Source of the DNA: a virus | Virus record (IMG/VR): IMGVR_UViG_3300028608_000055 | Coordinates: 1-30,591 of that record | DNA length: 30,591 bases | Direction: 5' to 3' (one strand) | Shown: piece by piece, positions 27,702-30,591 of the stretch | Layout: each line of letters opens with the position of its first letter | Numbering within the stretch: position 1 is the stretch's first letter | The notes under the pieces: generated by a model | What the model was told of the DNA's origin: nothing | Databases searched by the model: none | Seen by the model: only the letters and a program-made list of their open reading frames with translations | Position numbers and translations under genes: made by a program

Positions 27702-28670
27702 ATGGCCCTTTCGAACATGAAGGTGTTCAACGAATACCTTCGCCACGCCACCATCGAAACCCTGACCCAGGACGTCGACAAGTTCAACGCCGCCTCGGCT
27801 GGATCGATTCGCCTGACCACTCAGGGTATCGACGGTGACTTCCTGCAGGAATCCTTCTGGGCGGGCCTGCACGGCGCTCAGCGTCGCGTTGACCGTTACG
27901 CCGCGAACGGCAACCAGGCGGCGACCCCGCTGTCGCAGAAACAGTACGACTCGGTGAAGATTGCCGGCGGCTTCGGCCCGATCCTGTGGGAGCCTGCGCA
28001 GCTGTCCTGGGTGCAGAAAAACCCCGAGGAAGCGCTGGAAGTCATCAGCCGCAACCTGTCCGAAGCGATCGTCTCTGACCAGCTGAACACCGCCATTGCT
28101 GCTCTGGTCGCGGCCATCGGCAACCAGCCGGGCGCGCTCAACGACGTGTCGGCTACCGCTGGCGTCGACTACATCGCCATCAACGGTGCCCACGCGCTGT
28201 TCGGCGACGCCTCGGCACGACTGATCGCCCAGGTCATGACCGGCGCCCAGTACCACGCGCTGATCGGCAAGAACCTGGCCAACAACCAGCAGCTGTTCCA
28301 AGCGGGCGGTGTTCTGGTCGTCGATGTTCTGGGCAAGTCGGTCATCGTCACCGACGCCCCGGCGCTGTACGAGGCCGGCACCCCGAACAAGCAGAAGGTG
28401 CTCAGCCTGGCCGACGGTGCGGCCATGGTGATGGATGGTTCCGACCTGATCACCAACATCGAAACCTCCAACGGCAAGGAGCGCATCGAGACCACCATGC
28501 AGGCCGACTACACCTTCGGCCTGGGTCTCAAGGGCTACACCTGGGACACCGCCAACGGCGGCAAGTCGCCTACCAACTCCGAGCTGTCCACCGGCACCAA
28601 CTGGGACCTGGTGGCGAACAGCATCAAGGGCTCGGCCGGCGTCATGACCATCGGCGACGCCACCAAGTAA
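27702..28670 (+). CDS. Major capsid protein (322 aa)
   Basis: AAGGAGGCCCA gives a very strong ribosome binding site, expected for the most abundant protein. The protein begins MALSNMKVFNEYLRHATIET and contains the family segments YDSVKIAGGFGPILWEPAQL and MQADYTFGLGLKGYTWDTAN near the C-terminus, typical of a large set of siphovirus coat proteins. Codon use is markedly biased toward C-ending codons, as in highly expressed genes. It assembles the icosahedral shell with the scaffold encoded just upstream. Confidence 0.88.
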   Translation: MALSNMKVFNEYLRHATIETLTQDVDKFNAASAGSIRLTTQGIDGDFLQESFWAGLHGAQRRVDRYAANGNQAATPLSQKQYDSVKIAGGFGPILWEPAQLSWVQKNPEEALEVISRNLSEAIVSDQLNTAIAALVAAIGNQPGALNDVSATAGVDYIAINGAHALFGDASARLIAQVMTGAQYHALIGKNLANNQQLFQAGGVLVVDVLGKSVIVTDAPALYEAGTPNKQKVLSLADGAAMVMDGSDLITNIETSNGKERIETTMQADYTFGLGLKGYTWDTANGGKSPTNSELSTGTNWDLVANSIKGSAGVMTIGDATK

Positions 28671-28677
28671 CCGGTAC

Positions 28678-28695
28678 CGCGCCCTTCGGGGCGCG
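28678..28695 (+). other. Hairpin with UUCG loop after the capsid gene
   Basis: CGCGCCC-TTCG-GGGCGCG is a perfect 7-bp stem with the very stable UUCG tetraloop, seven bases after the capsid stop. No T-run follows. It may protect the capsid mRNA 3' end or lower downstream expression. Confidence 0.6.
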
Positions 28696-28712
28696 TTCCT
28701 CAGGAGATCGCC

Positions 28713-29009
28713 ATGAGCGAAACCATCATTTACGAGCAACACCCGGTCTCGGCAGAGCGCAAGACCTACCTGCGTCGCAAGGGTTACAAAATCATCGACG
28801 CCAAGTTCGCGCCGGACGGTTATGAGCATCCCGAGCCGATCAAGGAAGGTAAAGCCACCAAGGCCAGCAAGTCCGCAGCTGAAAAGAAAGCTGCTGAAGA
28901 GGCCGAGCTGAAGGCAAAGCTTCAGGCGGCCCTGACCGAAAAGGGCGTCCAGTTCGGGCCTGAGGCCAGCCTGGAAGACCTGCAGAAGTTGCTGGACGAG
29001 GCCAAGTAA
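28713..29009 (+). CDS. Head-region hypothetical protein (98 aa)
   Basis: The N-terminal half (YRRKGYK-like: TYLRRKGYKIIDAKFAPDGY) is followed by a Lys/Ala/Glu-rich helix and a small C-terminal domain VQFGPEASLEDLQKLLDEAK that looks like a HeH/LEM-type helical motif. Such proteins commonly follow the major capsid gene in siphoviruses and may decorate or join head proteins. Overlaps the next gene by one base (TAATG). Confidence 0.7.
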   Translation: MSETIIYEQHPVSAERKTYLRRKGYKIIDAKFAPDGYEHPEPIKEGKATKASKSAAEKKAAEEAELKAKLQAALTEKGVQFGPEASLEDLQKLLDEAK

Positions 29010-29377
29010 TGAACACCTACATCAGCATCGAGCAGGTCGACGCTCTGCTGGGCCAGACCTGGGCGCCGGATGAAAAGAAGGCGCGTGCGGTGCTGATGGC
29101 CAACACCTGGCTCACCAACCAGGGCCTGCCTGAGTTCGACACGGTTCCCACCGACGTCGTGCAGGCGGGCGCAGAGGTGGCACTAGAGGCGGCGGCTGGC
29201 AACCTGTTCCAGGCGAAGGAAACCGGCGTGCTAAGCAAGTCCGTGGATGCGGACGGGGTGTCGAGCAGCAAGACCTACTCGGCTACGTCCAAGGCCATCA
29301 GCGCTGGTGAGTCCTTCGCCTTGGCCCTGCTGGCGCGGTATCTAGGCACCGGCCAGGTCAAGATCGTCAGGGGGTGA
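29009..29377 (+). CDS. Head-tail connector/adaptor protein (122 aa)
   Basis: The helical protein begins MNTYISIEQVDALLGQTWAP and has LMANTWLTNQGLPEFDTVPT and VQAGAEVALEAAAGNLFQAK. It resembles HK97 gp6-type adaptors (sometimes misnamed DnaT-like in databases). It should form a ring below the portal. Position, two genes after the capsid, agrees. Confidence 0.75.
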   Translation: MNTYISIEQVDALLGQTWAPDEKKARAVLMANTWLTNQGLPEFDTVPTDVVQAGAEVALEAAAGNLFQAKETGVLSKSVDADGVSSSKTYSATSKAISAGESFALALLARYLGTGQVKIVRG

Positions 29378-29378
29378 C

Positions 29379-29765
29379 ATGGGGCTTCGACGCGAGTTAC
29401 AGGCCGAGCTGGCTCAGGCCTTCGATACGGATCTGGCCGACGCAGTGGCTGTGGTTGATGGCAGCCGGTCTGTACCTGGCACCTATGACCCTGAGAAGGG
29501 CGGCAGTACGCCAGCGACAACGCTGCACTATGTCGGTCGCGGTGTCTTCGGCCAGTACAAGGCCCGGGAGATCGACGGTACGCGCATCCTGGCGACAGAC
29601 GTGCGCCTCAAGGCGCTGCAGAGCGATCTGCTCGTGAAGGACGGCGGCACGGTCACAGACGACCCTGCTACCCCAGCCATCGGTGATCGCATCAGCGGCT
29701 ACCGAGTCATGAACGTCGGACAGGACGCGGCCAAGGCCACCTGGACCATTCAACTGAGGAAGTGA
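29379..29765 (+). CDS. Head closure/completion-type protein (128 aa)
   Basis: Pattern: MGLRRELQAELAQAFDTDLA at the start, then beta-rich THYVGRG-type sequence (TTLHYVGRGVFGQYKAREID), and SGYRVMNVGQDAAKATWTIQ at the end. Small beta-barrel proteins at this place close the head (stopper). No enzyme activity is expected. The preceding gene ends one base before the ATG. Confidence 0.7.
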   Translation: MGLRRELQAELAQAFDTDLADAVAVVDGSRSVPGTYDPEKGGSTPATTLHYVGRGVFGQYKAREIDGTRILATDVRLKALQSDLLVKDGGTVTDDPATPAIGDRISGYRVMNVGQDAAKATWTIQLRK

Positions 29766-29767
29766 CC

Positions 29768-30439
29768 ATGGCCCGCGGCTCACACATGACCAGCCGTTAC
29801 GGCGGTCTGGACGGCGGGTTTGCTACGCAGCTGGAGCAGTTCGCAGAGGCCGCCAAGGAGGCGATGGACCTAACCTTCCGTGAGGTCGTGATCATGGTCG
29901 GCCGGAGTCTGGTGACCATGTCGCCGGTCGGCAACCCGGATCTCTGGAAGGTGAACGTTGAGGCCCAGGGCAGCGCGGCTGAGCAGATCGCGGCTTACAA
30001 CACCAAGGCGGCGGCCATCAATGCCGGCATCACTGCCGACCAGGCCAACTACACCAAGAGCGGCAACCTGAAAGGCGGCCTGCGACTGCGCAAGCCGCTG
30101 ACCAAGCGTGAACAGCGCGAGAACTTCGGGTTCGGCGTTCGGAGGGCTGGCCAGGGCTATGTGGGCGGTCGCTTTCGTAGCAACTGGCAGCTCACCACCG
30201 GCGTACCGGCGGCAGGCGAGATCGAGGACATCGAGAGCGCTGGCGAGACGCTGGACAGGCTTCTCCTGGCTGCCGGTGATCTCTCAGCCGGAGAGGTCGC
30301 ATTCATCGTTAACAACCTCCCGTATGCCATCCCTCTGGAGTACGGCCACAGTTCGCAGGCGCCGGGCGGCATGGTGCGGATCACCGTCGCCGACTTTCAG
30401 CGCATCGTCGAAGAAGCCACCAGGACCCATCGAGCATGA
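29768..30439 (+). CDS. Neck protein, HK97 gp10-like (223 aa)
   Basis: I start at ATG 29768 because GAGG lies eight bases upstream. The protein has LTFREVVIMVGRSLVTMSPV, a GGRFRSNWQLTTGVPAAGEI block and a C-terminal LPYAIPLEYGHSSQAPGGMV, the typical gp10-type pattern ('LEyGhS.QAP.GmvR'). These proteins link head to tail. The middle insert (about 60-110, with NTKAAAINAGITADQANYTK) is longer than in minimal members. Confidence 0.78.
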   Translation: MARGSHMTSRYGGLDGGFATQLEQFAEAAKEAMDLTFREVVIMVGRSLVTMSPVGNPDLWKVNVEAQGSAAEQIAAYNTKAAAINAGITADQANYTKSGNLKGGLRLRKPLTKREQRENFGFGVRRAGQGYVGGRFRSNWQLTTGVPAAGEIEDIESAGETLDRLLLAAGDLSAGEVAFIVNNLPYAIPLEYGHSSQAPGGMVRITVADFQRIVEEATRTHRA

Positions 30440-30591
30440 GCCAAGCACGAGCCAGGCAGGCCATCGAGATCAAGTTGATGGCCTGGGCCACCGCGCGCCC
30501 TATCCGGGTCGCGAACTTCGAGCAGGGGTTCGTGGCCGGGGCCGACGAAACCTACCTGCAGGCGTTCCAACTGCCAGCGGGCACCACCTGT
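30436..30591 (+). CDS. Tail terminator-like protein, DUF4128 type, truncated by the window edge
   Basis: Only the first 52 codons are present. The start ATG overlaps the previous stop (ATGA). The sequence MSQARARQAIEIKLMAWATA, then IRVANFEQGFVAGADETYLQ, matches the opening of small tail terminator-like proteins found after gp10-like neck genes. The rest lies outside the window. Confidence 0.65.
   Translation, partial: MSQARARQAIEIKLMAWATARPIRVANFEQGFVAGADETYLQAFQLPAGTTC

Noticed and set aside
22794-28829. Very long minus-strand open frames opposite the terminase and the scaffold/capsid genes
   Set aside because: They mirror clearly coding plus-strand genes with strong codon bias, which removes stop codons on the opposite strand.
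1-30591. CRISPR array, insertion sequence, integrase or att site
   Set aside because: No regularly spaced repeats other than the iterons, no transposase or integrase motifs, and no tRNA end were seen.

Overview
This window looks like the central part of a lambda-like temperate siphovirus, most likely integrated in a Pseudomonas of the putida/fluorescens type. The evidence is high GC, dense overlapping small genes, a LexA-type CI repressor facing a Cro-like gene, a polysaccharide lyase family 7 (alginate lyase) gene, NinG, a DUF2280/large terminase pair and a DUF4055-type portal. No integrase, att site, tRNA or clearly chromosomal gene is visible. Both ends run into unfinished phage genes.

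Left (minus-strand) early operon, about 11.2 kb down to 1. A promoter, PL (11216-11244), fires leftward through a long structured leader. It then reads small unknown genes, an alginate-lyase-like gene, more small genes, a Rad52/Erf-like annealing protein and Gp157, two proteins with predicted DNA-binding motifs (double helix-turn-helix; duplicated ribbon-helix-helix-like unit), a large C5 cytosine methyltransferase and a tail of tiny genes. Four plus-strand insertions interrupt it: 631-933, a lower-GC two-gene unit (3920-4650) and a three-helix membrane protein (5311-5694). They look like morons.

Immunity region, 11.2-14.2 kb. Between PL and PR lie a lipoprotein gene, a YafO-like toxin with an unrecognised upstream partner under its own strong promoter, and the repressor. 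The same 23-bp operator occurs at PL (11216-11238), at PR (13955-13977) and over the repressor start (13898-13920). GTACTT direct repeats overlap both -35 boxes. The repressor mRNA appears to be leaderless, as lambda cI is from PRM.

Right (plus-strand) early operon, 13.99-20.6 kb. Order: Cro-like gene, four small genes (two or more RHH-like), a Rha-type antirepressor, an O-like replication protein carrying out-of-register iterons (candidate origin), a putative helicase-loader analogue, NinB-like and NinG proteins and a candidate late antiterminator. A candidate pR' promoter with an 8-bp direct repeat in its spacer and an intrinsic terminator follow at once, as expected for Q-type control.

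Late region, 20.7-30.6 kb. Two holin-like genes, a minus-strand moron with its own promoter, an HExxH metallopeptidase, small and large terminase, portal, head morphogenesis protein, a 49-aa moron with a terminator, scaffold, major capsid, and head-tail connector/neck genes running off the right edge. No endolysin is recognised.

The most unusual signal is a dispersed inverted repeat (GCGCCACGAAA / TTTCGTGGCGC, arms 23-24 bp apart start to start) present four times, at 5947, 13016, 15367 and 21303. It lies next to or inside regulatory genes and suggests an undescribed phage-wide regulatory or structural site.
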